Of a DNA stretch of 64,000 nt, positions 1 to 11,415 are shown in pieces. The notes beneath the pieces are model-generated. The model saw nothing but the letters and a program-made list of their open reading frames with translations. It ran no database searches and was not told the origin of the DNA. Origin of the DNA: Tolypeutes matacus (Eukaryota; Chordata; Mammalia; Cingulata; Chlamyphoridae); assembly GCA_026826555.1 (NCBI GenBank), contig JAKSZT010053928.1, positions 45,309,089 through 45,373,088 on the forward strand, given 5' to 3'. The position numbers were made by a program, and so were the translations under genes. How positions within the stretch are numbered: position 1 is the first letter of the stretch; each line of letters opens with the position of its first letter.

Positions 1-450
1 TATAGTCTGTGTCCCCAATATCTAGAATACATGGATCCTGGAACAAAGAGATGAAAGTAGGATTAGCTACTCTCCCCATTGCTCCCAGTGACCCACTTGA
101 GAAATGTGTAGATGCCATCCTGCAACCTTGTGCTCTACTGGACTAGAGACTCTGGTTCCAAAAGAGGAATATGCTTGCTCCAGAAGATACTGAAAGAGTT
201 GAAGTTAAGAGTTGAAGTTGGAGCTACAACTATCATTTAAAAATTTTAGGCTTCTGGTGCCAGTGGACCACAGAGAACTATATTGGTGGGAATAATTGAC
301 TCTGGTTACCATGAAGAACTAGGGTTGCAGCTCCCCAATGGCATCAGGAAAAACCATGTCTGGATCCCTTACCCCTTGACCCAACAAGGGTAAGGCGATT
401 TTTGTCCCAACTCTGCAGGGGTGAAGGATGAAGTTCTGGCCGGGGGTGAG
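1..450 (+). mobile_element. Decayed ERVL-like internal region (pol 3' end)
   Basis: The wording of this stretch resembles the 3' part of the pol region of ERVL-type endogenous retroviruses, where a dUTPase-like domain follows integrase. It is broken by stops and frameshifts and no long frame survives. An LTR-like segment with a polyadenylation signal follows within about 100 bases on the same strand, as expected for the 3' end of a provirus. The window edge cuts it on the left. The assignment is by recognition only. Confidence 0.45.
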
Positions 451-539
451 GGAAGTCTGGAATGGGTGTGGGGGAGAAAGATGAACATCATCAAGAGTAT
501 TGGTGGCCCAGATGAGCTCTCCTGAGTGCAGCCTTTGTA

Positions 540-1145
540 GAAATGGCCACTGGCCATCACATTAAAGACTTTGTCACTCACTGGACTCCAGGGAGGGCAT
601 GAGTGATGTAAGGGGGAGACTGTCCTGGATACCTCCCACACATCATGCCTTACATCCCTTCATGCCACCTTTTACGGTGTCCATTGCTGCAGCTTCCAGC
701 TTTATTCAGGTGAAGTCTGTCAGCACCTCCCCTCAGCTGCACCTCATTTCTCACTTTCCACCCTGGGGCCCCTTGAAGCTGCTAAACTACCCTGGCCCTC
801 ACCTGTGCTCTCTCAAGCACAATCTAGAAGTGAGAGGGAATTAACACACCACCTGGCCATCCTTGACAAATGGGAGCTAGAAGCTGGTGAGTAAGCGTTC
901 CCTTCTTCCTTCGCAGAGGTGGACAATTCTGAGGTGTATTCCATACAACTCCTTAGAGGCTCCCGGGAGTTTAAGCCTGGCTGTTCACAGCAGTGACCAA
1001 TTCAGTGAAGCATCCTTGTATTGGCTTTCCTTCCTTCCCTCCTTTACGCTTTCTGGTCCCTTACTCCTGCTCCCTGGGTCATTTCCTTAAATAAACTCCC
1101 TGCGTGCAATCCCTTGACTTGGGTTCTGCTTTCTGGCTAAAATCC
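540..1145 (+). mobile_element. Probable ERVL-type LTR (MLT2-like)
   Basis: An AATAAA signal lies at 1090-1095 and is followed by a C- and T-rich end of the kind seen in MLT2-like LTRs. It sits directly downstream of the ERVL-like internal remnant, which supports a 3' LTR. Both edges are uncertain, and no matching 5' LTR is in the window. Confidence 0.4.
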
Positions 1146-2620
1146 ATGGGTTTCCTGTGGAAAACGGAGATGGGTGTGGGGTGCTGAGACAGGAGAGGGC
1201 AGGAAAAGGTGGTTAAATGTGTCCATGGGGCGGGGGGAGAGGGGATCATTTGTACTGAATTCCATTTTTGTAAAATTACTTAGATGTTCAGATCTACCCA
1301 TAAAAGGTACATGCAAAAATGGTCACCAAAATTATCAATGTTGGTTATCTTAGGATGGAGAGATATGTTTTTATTTTATTTTTATATCTTAAAAATATTT
1401 AATTTTATGTGAGTTATTTATGGTAAACATGTGATTTATAGATTATAATCAGAAAAACATTCTAAGGATGGGGTATAATTGAGATAGAGAAAAAGCACTG
1501 AGCTCATAGGGATTTGATATGTCCTCAAAATTCTCACTTGTGATACACAAGGGGAGATAAACAGGCTCACAGACTACAACGTATGATGCCTTCTATTCAT
1601 TATCTTCTTTTCCCCATGGGTGAAGGCCACCATCTAGGGTATCGAGCCATCCCATTTCCAGGTGATGCACGACTAGTTGACTTTAAATTCTACATTCCAC
1701 CAGATTGATTCTAAAAGCTTCCATCTAGTCCACAGTTTCAAGGGTCTTATTTAAATTTGTCCTCCACACAGCTTGGCTCAATTCTCAGTTAACACAGTGG
1801 AGGGAACTGAGGCTGTGCTCTTGACAGGAGGGGGAAGCTATTGGACTCCTTCCTTGAACTAGGATTTGAGTTTTGGAAACTCTAATTTCTAACGTGAAGA
1901 AAATGGAGTCATTCCCCCCATAGAGGAAACTTCTGGGTAGAAAACTATAAGTATGAAGGTTTTTAAAATGTGTTCTAGAAACAGGAAAGTTAGGCAAGTC
2001 ATAGCCCAAATCCTGTGTTGATAGCAACGTCATATATTATTAAATCCTGACTGCAGCTGAAGAGAATTTCCTACTGAAATGAATGAAAGAAGCTGAAACT
2101 CCATAAACAGGACGAAACAAAAGGCAGCTCCCTGCAGACATCAGTTAGAGATGTAAGGACCAAGAGTATCTCTTTTGTGCCTAACACCAGTGTTTCTACC
2201 TCTCAGTGGCTATTAAAGAAGCTTCTGTACATTATCATTCTCTTTTGAAAACCATAATTTACAAGTCACACCTCTCCTCTGTTATCTTTCCTCTGCTTCC
2301 AGTTCCAGCTTTTTCTTAAACATCACCTTCATAACCATCCCTACCCCCTTTTACCTTGTCAAGTAAAGTTCTCAAGGGCATAAGCCTACTTTGAGAAGGC
2401 AGGATGGAAGACTGAGAGTTCTGGAATAATGTGCCTGGATAACTCCCAACTGCCTTTAGGATCAAAGTGTCCTCCCATCTCAACCTCCTAGGCATCCCAG
2501 CTGCCTAGGAGGTTGTCCCAGGTCACTCCGACTGGGGAGGCTGGAGGCTTCAATTTGCATACTATTTTTAAAATTATTTAAATATTTGTACCCCCAGGAA
2601 ACTTCTGAGGGACTGGAAAT
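1146..2620. other. Unassigned intergenic or intronic DNA
   Basis: The composition is mixed, with an AT-rich patch at about 1350-1450. I see no coding potential and no repeat I can name. Confidence 0.5.
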
Positions 2621-2624
2621 GTTC

Positions 2625-2746
2625 TATATAGATATAGATATAGATATAGATATAGATATAGATATAGATATANNNNNNNNNNATATAGATATAGATATAG
2701 ATATAGATATAGATATAGATATAGATATAGATATAGATATAGATAA
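2625..2746. repeat. (ATAGAT)n microsatellite with a 10-N gap
   Basis: Near-perfect hexamer repeats run on both sides of ten Ns at 2673-2682. The gap lies wholly inside the array, so the true length is unknown. Confidence 0.97.
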
Positions 2747-2956
2747 TATATCTTGATCTGGGTTGTGGTTACTAGGTATATAGCAGATAAAATCCATCAG
2801 TTTTGTACACTTGATTGTATATATAAAATATTCTTCAGGAAAAAGAAATAGTTAAGAATATAGACAACCATATGCTTTCAAAATATCCAGTGCCATGGGT
2901 AAGCCATGCTCCTTAGGACTTTGGACTCTGAAACATGAACTTGAGTAGGGGTTCTT

Positions 2957-3140
2957 AACAAGGGGTCTGTGAGCTTGAATTGAAATTCAAAAAAAACATT
3001 CTTATGGGGACATGTTGATGCAGGTGTGATCTATTTATTAAATAATACACAGTATAGTGTAGACTTAGTAAGGGGTCCGTGGTTTTCACCTGACTGGCAA
3101 AGGGGTCCGTGGAACAAAAAAAAAGTTAAGAACCTCTGAA
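2957..3140. mobile_element. hAT-like nonautonomous DNA transposon fragment
   Basis: The fragment begins with GGTTCTTAAC at 2969-2978 and ends near 3125-3135 with the inverse, GTTAAGAACC. These terminal inverted repeats flank sequence containing repeated 'ggggtccgtgg' words. The same ends occur at 27178 and 41118. The family name is not certain. Confidence 0.65.
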
Positions 3141-3695
3141 CTAGAGGCTATGGCTATTTTATTGGACATTAAACACCACGAAGATAACATACATTTGGAC
3201 CCAACAGCAGTTTTGGTTAGCATCTCATCTTGAAACAGCAAAACACATACTTTCCCTAGGAGAAGATTAGAACTGAGAGAAGAAATGAACGTTTCATTGC
3301 AAGACATTGTGATAGAGGCAGCTATCTCAATTTAGTTGATTAGTTTCTTTTCCTTTTCTTTTTCCTTAAGGTGACATTTGATTTATAGTTGGTAATACAC
3401 TAGAATGCAATTTAGTTTCAAAACTAAAAATGCTCAATACTTGAGTGGTTTGCGCAGCACCTGTTTTCAAGAATCCTTGGTGAGTATGCAACTTCCCTGG
3501 AGACGGCCTGGGGCAGCTGGCTGTGCTGGCCTTGTGCTCTAGCCTGGAGCCTGAGGCTGGAAGGGGGCGGTCACCCCCAAAACACTAGAGTTCTGCCACA
3601 TGCTGTTCCACCAGGACAGGCTCTCTCAGCTGCCTGGTAGCTTCTGCTCCCTTCCCCACTGAAGCAGAACAGGATGCGCAACAGACAGCTGGCCA
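3141..3695. other. Unassigned DNA
   Basis: No recognisable repeat or gene. The right half is richer in G and C but has no supported exon. Confidence 0.4.
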
Positions 3696-3699
3696 GGTG

Positions 3700-3850
3700 T
3701 CTTAATTTGGGATTGTCTGATTGTATTTTATCAGCTACTCTCTGGGCAAGTCGCTTCACCTCAAGGGGCCTCCGTTTTTTCACCTGTGAATTCCAGGAGC
3801 TGGTCAGACCCAATGGATGACAAGCTTGCTGCAGGAGAGTTAAACCAAGC
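3700..3850 (+). repeat. MIR SINE fragment
   Basis: It contains the MIR core wording around 'gggcaagtcgcttcacctc', followed by the 'cctccgttttttcacctgtg' segment. It is diverged, as expected for an old mammal-wide SINE. Confidence 0.7.
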
Positions 3851-4680
3851 AGGGCAGCAGGTGCCCAGCAGAATTTTCAGGGCTGCAGCTGAAAGGATGT
3901 CAGTTCTGTTTGTTTTCAGTCATGTAGACATGTTTTTTAAAATGCATGCCTGGTGCAACAACCTTCTTCACCCTCCATTTGCTGCCTGACATTTAGATTA
4001 CACTAGAATGTATTAGCCTTGAATTAGGTACTCTAAATACCTTCAGTAACCTGCTCATTCCTTTACCCACCTGAGGTCATCCATTCCCTGCTAGAATAAA
4101 TGAAACCATACTGGTTATTATTATTATTATTATCATTATTATCATAGCATCATTTTTTTTGTTTGTTTTTTTGTTTTTTTAGTTTTTTTAAATTTTTATT
4201 TTATTTTTTTCTTTGTTGGGTTTCACAGCATCATTTTAAACATTTTCTTTTGAAATAATGTTACACTCATAAGAAGTTGTGAAAATTAAAGAGTTCTGGT
4301 GTACCCTTCAGCCAGTTTTTCCCAAGGAGCATCTTACATAACCAGCATCACCCATTATGATTTAACGTGATTAACCCCTCCCCACCCTAAACTGGGGCCC
4401 TTGAGCAACCACCGAAGTTTCCTGGCTCCACATCCAGAGCTTATTTTGCCTTTATGTGAGGCGGCCTAGCAGGAAGGCTGAAGAATCCCCATGCCAAAAC
4501 CTTTGAATCATTTATTTAAAGTGGAGCAGAGAATAACTCACAAACTCATGCATTTGCATGCTTTGCAGCGGCAATGGATAGATGTATCAATTTCATTCTG
4601 CCTACACATCTCTCCGCCATGCAATGAAAGTGAGTTACCTTGGGAAAATCTGTGAGGGGCAGTGGAAAGAGGACATGGTG
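3851..4680. other. Unassigned DNA with an AT-rich low-complexity patch
   Basis: An (ATT)n-like stretch is at 4116-4145 and a T-rich tract at 4150-4215. The rest shows no recognisable element. Confidence 0.5.
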
Positions 4681-4684
4681 GAGA

Positions 4685-4790
4685 TGTGGGGAACTGAAGA
4701 TTTAGTTCTGCTGATGGAATGAACTTGTTAAGTCATTCTCTAAGCCTTCATTTTCTCATTTATCAAATGGGGTTTAGGAGTTAGTGGGGG
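4685..4790 (+). repeat. MIR-like SINE fragment
   Basis: The words 'aagtcattctctaagccttc' and 'tcatttatcaaatgggg' match the diverged MIR central and 3' portion. Confidence 0.5.
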
Positions 4791-5645
4791 CAGGGAGCTG
4801 GGAGAAGTCTCTGAAAATGTATGATTCTGTGGAAATGAGCATGGCAGGTTGGGTTCTACCAAAGCCGATTCTGAGAAGGAGTCGAGCATGCAGGTGCTTA
4901 TTAAAGGGTCATTTCAGGAACAACATTAAGGAAGGAAGGGACCAAAGCAAAACTGGGCAGAAGGAAAAGTTGAGGCCCAACCACAGCCTTGGCCAACCCC
5001 ATAAAAAGCTCTAGAGCTAGAACGCCGTCCTGAGTATGGCAAGGAGCTGTGTAAAATGATAGCTTTCCACCGAACTGATAGGGATGTGTCAGACCAAAGA
5101 AAGACTTGGACAAGTCCAACTTGGCAGGTAGTGTGCATCTCTTTAGGGGCCTTATGTGGGGTCTTTGTCCTTGGTGGCAGGAGGAGAGGCAGCATTTTCT
5201 GAGCTTGAACATCCATGCTCACTGCAAAATGAGAGAGGTCTTTAAAAATATATGTCTATGTGCAGATGGGGAAGGCAACGTGAGAGGCAACAGGATTTCT
5301 AAAGAATGCAGTGTTGCAAGATTTACTGATAAGTCACCAGTTCACAACCAGTTTCAGAGGCTTGCCTTTTAACTATTTAGTCATGGAAGGTTGCTGTAAC
5401 TGGAAGGGGAAAGTACTGGAAGGGTTGAGGGGAAAATGCAAAGTCATATATGCCACAAATGCCCCTCATAATAGTGTTTAGTAGGGGCAAAAGGGCCAGG
5501 CCTTTATGCCCCACATCCATCCCAGTTCCTCCTACAGACTCTCAATGGATGGGCAACAAGGTCTTCATTGAAGGAGATTTAGGCGTCCCATCACTGTGGC
5601 CACCACAATGTGAAAGCATAAGGTTGCTGCCAATAGCTAATAGAA
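4791..5645. other. Unassigned single-copy-looking DNA
   Basis: Short open frames occur on both strands but none has start context, homology or splice-site support. Confidence 0.4.
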
Positions 5646-5649
5646 TGAC

Positions 5650-5770
5650 AGGATATTAACATTCACAGGGATACTTAGAGGCCATGTAGTTCAACCTACT
5701 CATTGCACAGGGAAGGAAAATGAAGCCAGAGGGTTCAAGGACTTGCCCAAGGCCACATGGCAAAGTCATG
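5650..5770 (+). repeat. MIR3/L2-like old repeat fragment
   Basis: The 'aaggacttgcccaaggccac' motif, typical of the MIR3/MIR group, follows a 'gaggccatgtagttcaac' lead. Old and diverged. Confidence 0.5.
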
Positions 5771-5904
5771 GCCGACTGAATCCTTGCCTGTCTCCGACTC
5801 TCCCTGGACATGGCAATTCACATGCTCTGTGCCTGCTGGGCATCCTCCTCTCAACAGAACCGTAGGGGACCAGGCAGGCCACAAGTTGTCCTGATGGTGC
5901 CAGC

Positions 5905-6310
5905 ATTGGTTTCCTTTGGCTGTTGTAGCAAATGACCACAAACTCGGTGGCTTGAAACAAAAGTTTCCAGAAGTGTGTTCTGGAGGATTCTCAGGGAGAA
6001 TCTGGTCCTGGTCTCTTCCAGCTTCTAGTGGCTACCTGCATTCCTTGGCTCGTGGCAGCATCTCTCTCTGCTTCATCTTCACATTGCCTCTTCCTCTAAG
6101 TTTCTGTCTATCTGTGCCGGCAATCCCTCTGCCTCTCTCATATAAGGATATGCCTGATTGCATTTAGAGCCCACACAAATGACCCAGGATGTGCCCTTCC
6201 TCTCAAGAACCTTAACTCAGTCCCATCTTCTGCCATATAATGTAATAGTCACAGGTTCTGGGGATTAGGATGTGGGCATATTTTGGGGGGTTGCTATTCA
6301 GCCACAGAAC
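5905..6310 (-). mobile_element. MLT1-like MaLR LTR, reverse orientation
   Basis: It begins with the 'ttggctgttgtagcaaatgac' end and runs through 'cggtggcttgaaac' to the far end near 'gctattcagccacagaac'. These are the reverse-complement ends of MLT1-type LTRs. The centre is diverged. Confidence 0.7.
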
Positions 6311-7300
6311 TGGCCTCAGCCACAGGGGTCTTCTAACTTGATCCCTTCTAACATTTCTTGTGCTCCCAGAGCCTCCAGCCTTTCAAATAAAGTGGTCCCT
6401 AGCCTTCTGGCTTTCTGTGAGCCAGTCCCGGGAATTTTTCCAAATCTCTCTTTTCTCCATGACTCCAGGCAAAAAGGGAGGAAAAGTAAAAAATGCCTGA
6501 GGATCAGGCACAATAGCGGTCTTGTGTGAGTATCAGAAGCCGGATTGACAGAGCACAGCGCCAAGCCTGAGAGCATTTGGAGCAGGAATTTCCCCCTGGC
6601 TTTGCACAGTTCATCTGCAAGGGTCACCAGGGCCTGGTTTGCAGAACCTCTCCTGGGCTCAGGTGTCTGCTGACAGCTGGGCTCTGTACATGGCAGCACT
6701 TTTGGGGGAAAGGAACCAGGAGGAAAGCGTGCCAGAAATCGTAACAATTTGTTAAGAAATGTGCCTTATCTTGTTCCATTCACAGAGGAAAACATCAGCT
6801 CCGGAGCCAAGCCTCTTTCTCTGGATAATCCATTTTTGTACAGCTCCTCCTTGCAAATAAATCTCTCTTGCATTCGGTTCCCTGGGCTTCAGACTAATGG
6901 ACGCATTGAATTTGTTGGAAATGTAATGAGAGCCCTTCCCGTCTCTTGTAATTCGTGTTTCTGGGTCTTATCTCAACATAATGCTTTAATACGGAAATTA
7001 ATTTAGTGCTCGTCAGATAGCAGAGTGAATTGTCAAGGTATGGGTTACTTTTAGCATTGTTGAAAGTTCTCTCCACCTCCTCTCTGGTACCTGAATATTT
7101 ATTATTATCCAGACAAGGGAAAATGAACTTGTTGCAAATACATAGGGACTAATTTAGAGCTGAAGGGTTTCCTTAGCTTTGCAAGCAGCTTGGCCCTACC
7201 TGCTCTGACCCTGTGCCTATTCCTCTCACCTGTGTCCCACCTGGGTGCTGTCTAATTGAATCGACCTCTAGGGTTTGTCTTGAATGCCTCACACTGCCCA
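6311..7300. other. Single-copy-looking DNA with a candidate conserved noncoding stretch
   Basis: No repeat signature. The part at about 6770-7080 has balanced composition and several TAAT-type words, including 'ggaaattaatttag' at 6994-7007. It could be a regulatory element. Conservation cannot be judged from one sequence. Confidence 0.35.
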
Positions 7301-7304
7301 CGCC

Positions 7305-7307
7305 TCT

Positions 7308-7374
<67 letters not shown>

Positions 7375-7800
7375 TTATACTTTTTATCTATTTTTTTAAC
7401 CACCCCCCCTGCCCCCTCGGCCCTGTTTTTGCTGTTTTGTGTCCATTCGCTGGGCAATTCTGTTTGTCTGTTTCCTGTCCTCTGTTCTTGTCCTCCTCCT
7501 GTCTTCACCGGAATTCGATCCTGGGATCCTCTGATGTAGAAGAGAGGCGTTCTGCCACTTGCACCACCTTAGTTCCTGTTTTTTTAGAGAGTCTTGTCTT
7601 GGCTCTCCCTTTATTGTCACTCTCCTGTTATGTCGTCATCTTGCTGTGTGGTTCGGCAGGGCCTGACACGCCCACATGCGGGGCCTGGTCCTTGTGTGGA
7701 TGCCTGTGCCTTTGTCAGGATCACCCTCCCTTCCTTTGCCACCTGTTACCTTTGCAGACTTTGCTAATGTGTCACTTTCTCTGAAGCCTTGGGGTTGGGC
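7305..7800 (-). mobile_element. Xenarthran-type SINE, reverse, with a long (TTTA)n tail
   Basis: An (ATTT)n array at 7307-7376 leads into a C-rich, then 'gtgtccattcgctgggcaa' segment and a tRNA-like head in reverse at about 7510-7570. That is the reverse of the SINE order of head, 'gcaaatggacacagagagc'-like body, G-rich stretch and (TAAA)n tail. The part after 7580, with 'gtcgtcatcttgctgtgtgg', is also SINE-body-like. The copy is diverged and the right edge is approximate. Confidence 0.7.
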
Positions 7801-8682
7801 TCCTTTTGTGTGCTCCTGTTTTATCAATGTAGGCCAAGGCTGAAGGTGGTATCAGTGTCTGGGGTGACACACCCCTGCAGGTGGGCATATCACCAGTCCC
7901 TGGGGACATTCTCTGGTACACCACTGAGATTCTGAATTGCCACTGGGAGACCTGCTCTTGCTTCTGAGGGGCTCCCCTCCACCAAGGCTGCCCTTGGAGT
8001 GCTGGTTTTTATTTAGCCCCCACCGGGTAGATTGCCAGCTCTTCCAAGTAGCGACCTGGCGTGCATTGTTAGTTTCCATCAGTTAGTTTAGGCCTAGTAA
8101 AGTGGAGAGTAGTAAGAGTTTTCCTCAATGAATACATGAACGAATGAGTGAACGGATGATGTATGTACCGGAAGGAAATTTGTGTACAAGAGAAAATATC
8201 TGGGAAAATAATTTTCCCTCTTATTTAGAAAATTACATACTTTTTTTTTTTTTTTGAATTGCTCTCTTTAAAAGAGAAAAAAGTAAAAGATTCTCCTGGT
8301 CAGAAGCCAGACATGATTTTTCACTAGAATAGTGAAGTCACTCTCCTGTCTCGAAAAGGCACGTGCACCCCAGTCCTCCTCACCGTTTTATGATGGCTTC
8401 CTTTAGAATACTGTATCTGGGACGGAAGAAGCTTGTCTGGAACTTGCTCCTCTGAGGTTTTCTGTGTGAGGTAGGGCCTCTCCTCCTTTCCTCTCCCAGT
8501 GTCACAGTGGGCCTCTTCCCTAACCACATCACCTCTGGGAACCCAGGGACTCCTGGCCCCTCCACCCCACTCCCATTAATGCCATACTCTCTGCCATGAT
8601 TGCTTGGACAGGGGAAAGCCCTCCTTGTTCCTCCATCTTTCTATTTCTCACAACAGCCTCTCATAAGGGAAGGACAACATAG
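7801..8682. other. Unassigned DNA
   Basis: A short poly(T) tract is at 8241-8254. Otherwise nothing is recognisable. Confidence 0.4.
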
Positions 8683-8696
8683 GAGGGAAACTCTTT

Positions 8697-8788
8697 CTTT
8701 CTTTCTTTCTTTGGAAGTACGGGGTTAGAACCTGGGACCTTGTACATGGGAAGCAGGTGCTCAGACCACTGAGCTACGCTGGTTCCCC
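8697..8788 (-). mobile_element. Xenarthran tRNA-derived SINE head, reverse
   Basis: The segment reads as a SINE head in reverse: 'ggttagaacctgggacc', 'catgggaagcaggtgctcag', 'gagctacgctggttcccc', preceded by (TTTC)n from its tail. Flanking 14-bp repeats at 8683-8696 and 8789-8802 differ at one base and form the target-site duplication. Confidence 0.9.
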
Positions 8789-8802
8789 GAGGGAAACACT
8801 TT

Positions 8803-9550
8803 TTAAATTGTACTTTATGTGACTATCTGTGGTAACCAAAAGAAAAGTTCAGGAAGAGTTAGCCCTTCCCAGGGGGTGGTGGACTCCAGCTTCTTGCCTA
8901 GTTCCCTGCCCCTCAGGTTTGCCTCCTTGGAAAGGGAATCGGACAACCACACACACTCATACCTAACTCCAGGGGCTGCAGTTTACTCGGGGTCTGCTGT
9001 GAAGGGCGCTCCCTGGAGTTGTGCAGTGCACCAGACCTAGAGAGGATCCCCTTCCAGCCTCCACAGCATTAGGAAAGCCCACCACTCTGCCCTCTGAAGG
9101 CTGGTCTTGTCTAAGGTTTGAGTGCTTCCACCCTGCAGCCCCAGTGCTAAGTCGAGGCAGAGAGTCCTCTGTGGACCTTGGATTTGGGTCCCTCTTCCTG
9201 CTAATGTGAGGTTCATAGATTCTTCTCTCTCTTCTCCTGGTGGTAACTATTGACTCAAACACACACACAGTCTCCCAGAGACATACGCTGATTCACTCTG
9301 ATAGTACAATTTCTCTATTCTATATTAATAAAGTAAAATATCTTCTTGAAAAGAACAATCATCTACATGCTGTCCCCTTTCCACAATGGAGAATATTATT
9401 TTCTATGATTACACATGATGACGTCAGAACCTTCTCCCCTTCCCCTCTCCATCCAGCCCCAATCCCCCTTCCAGGCTTGCCTATACCTACAGGAAGGATT
9501 GGTACCCAGCACAGAACCTCTTACCCATTAACAACCATATACAGATTAGG
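8803..9550. other. Unassigned DNA
   Basis: No recognisable repeat or exon. Confidence 0.4.
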
Positions 9551-9554
9551 CAGA

Positions 9555-9745
9555 ATGATATAGGTATAGATAATAGGTATAGATAATAGGTATACATAGT
9601 AGGTATAGATAGTAGGTATAGATTGTAGGTATAGATTGTAGGTATAGATATTGATATATAGATATATAGATGATTGATATATATTATAGACATAGAATAT
9701 AGATATAGATTATAGACATAGATTATAGATATAGAATAGATATGA
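9555..9745. repeat. Imperfect AT-rich tandem repeat (tatagat/aggtatagat units)
   Basis: About ten units of roughly 10-12 bases built around 'aggtatagata' are followed by shorter 'atatagat' units. Divergence between units shows an older array than the one at 2.6 kb. Confidence 0.9.
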
Positions 9746-10070
9746 CCACAGTGCTGGCTCAGGTGTTCCCATACCTGTTAGGGAAGCAATAAAAGGATTT
9801 CTTCCTGTGCTAGCAACTTCTTTCTGGGGGTATGGAACAGGGTGACACTCGTTCTTGTTTCATGTGTGGTTTGAGTTCCTAAGCACCTTTTCGGCACAGT
9901 CTTTCTGCTCATTCCAAACACAATATCCATATATTATGAAATGATACCTAACAGATGCACATGCTTAGAAACCACTGTGGTCTGGAGCCTTTGGGGAGCT
10001 TACTCTCTCTCCGTGGCTTCATAGTCCACCTGGACCCTGCATGTGGTAACTGAACAGAAAGTGAGAATGA
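9746..10070. other. Unassigned DNA
   Basis: Nothing recognisable. Confidence 0.4.
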
Positions 10071-10074
10071 CTCA

Positions 10075-10275
10075 GAAGACCTTGGGGTCAGCCCCACTTC
10101 CAACATTTACCAGCTGTGTGCCCTTTAGCAAGTCGCCTTACGGCTCAGGGTCCTGGTTTCACATTTGCCAAACAGGGGTGAAGTGCATAACAATAAGAGA
10201 ACGCCTGCTATGGGGATCTTGTGAAGACAAGATAATAGAGATAGAAAGTCCTCTATGAGTTTAAAAGCACTAAAC
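10075..10275 (+). repeat. MIR SINE
   Basis: It follows the MIR order: 'accagctgtgtgccctttag', 'caagtcgccttacggctcag', a purine-rich linker and a 3' end near 'aaaagcactaaacaaatg'. Confidence 0.8.
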
Positions 10276-10439
10276 AAATGTTTGAGTTTAATTATTCAGC
10301 TCAGTGTTTAAGGAGGAAGGAATGTGTGCAGTAAGGTTTAAAGTAGTTCTCTCCAAATTTGGGGAAAAAGTTTAGGAATGGAAAGGGATAACTTTTGGTT
10401 CTTTGAAGATTTAACATATATATAAAAGATTTAACATAT

Positions 10440-10510
10440 TTATATATATGAGAGAGAGAGGGAGGGAGAGACAGATGGAGACACACAGAAAGATGGGAAG
10501 ACAGATGGGA
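10440..10510. repeat. Purine-rich (GA)n low-complexity patch
   Basis: Runs of 'gagagagagggaggg' lie next to an AT-rich patch. Confidence 0.8.
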
Positions 10511-10569
10511 ACAGAAAAATGGAAGGTGCCAATGATGGCGAGAACAAATTTTAAAGTCATGTATGTATA

Positions 10570-10700
10570 TATATGTCCATTCATTCACTTGCTGAGTACC
10601 TACCACGGAGCAGGCACTGGACTAGGTGCTGGGGAAACAATGGTAAGAAGAGACCAATATGATCCCTGTTCCTCTTGGTGCTTTCCAGACTAATGGGTGA
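10570..10700 (+). repeat. L2 LINE 3' fragment
   Basis: The words 'cattcattcacttgctgag', 'ggcactggactaggtgctgg' and 'gatccctgttcctcttgg' follow the order of the L2 3' end. Confidence 0.75.
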
Positions 10701-10744
10701 ATTGATGAAATAATCCCATCAATGAATTTATAGTTACAAAATGC

Positions 10745-10947
10745 AATAGGGACTCTGAAGTATGGCATGGTGGAGCCTATCTGCCTGGATTCAAATCTGC
10801 ATTGTACCATTTGCTGGGTGGATGACTTGAGGCATATTATTTAACTCCTCCAAGCCTCGGTTTCTTCAGCTGTTTAATGGGGCATAATAACAGCACTCAA
10901 TTCTTAGAGTTGTGTGATGATTAAACGAGGTACTACATTTAGAGCAA
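10745..10947 (+). repeat. MIR SINE
   Basis: It has 'ctggattcaaatctgcattg', 'tgacttgaggcatattattt' and 'cctcggtttcttcagctg' in MIR order, then 'gtgatgattaaacgaggtac'. Confidence 0.85.
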
Positions 10948-11155
10948 AGTTTCTGAACCCCAACAGAATGGATATTTGGGGCCAGGTAATTACTTGCCTT
11001 AGGGGTGCTGCCCTGTGCATTGTAGGATGTTTGGTAGCATCTGTGGCTTCTGCCTATCAGATGCCATAGCATCCAGCTAAAAATGTCTCCGGGCATTACC
11101 AGTATCTCCTGGGGGTAGGGGGCATCCTTGATTGAGATGTACTGGGCTAGACCAT
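10948..11155 (-). mobile_element. MER20 DNA transposon, reverse
   Basis: Diagnostic words in reverse-complement order are 'atttggggccaggtaatta', 'ccctgtgcattgtaggatg', 'agctaaaaatgtctccggg'. MER20 is a nonautonomous hAT-Charlie element. It lies between two MIRs. Confidence 0.85.
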
Positions 11156-11219
11156 TCAGAGCAGGGCCTGGCACATGTTAAATACTCACTATATGTTAGC
11201 TTTTATAATTTTCATGAAT

Positions 11220-11415
11220 GAAAGTTACACAGAAAGACCTAGGCTCAAAGCCTATATTGCCATTTACTGGCTATGTGACCTTGGGAAGATTAATGAACTT
11301 ATCTGTGCCTCAGTTTCTCCATATTTAGACATTTAATTATCATAGCTACCTGACTCAGTGGATATTAAATAAGATAATGTAGTAAGCACTCAACAAATAC
11401 TAGTTCTCCTTCCCC
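11220..11415 (+). repeat. MIR SINE
   Basis: The 'tactggctatgtgaccttgg' core, 'tgtgcctcagtttctcc' and the 3' 'gtaagcactcaacaaatac' end are clear. Confidence 0.9.

Noticed and set aside
2625..2746. A CRISPR-like array
   Set aside because: Units are 6 bases with no spacers; it is a microsatellite in a mammalian genome.
7213..7784. Membrane-protein-like frames rich in Leu, Ile, Tyr and Phe
   Set aside because: They translate the TTTA array and a reversed SINE.
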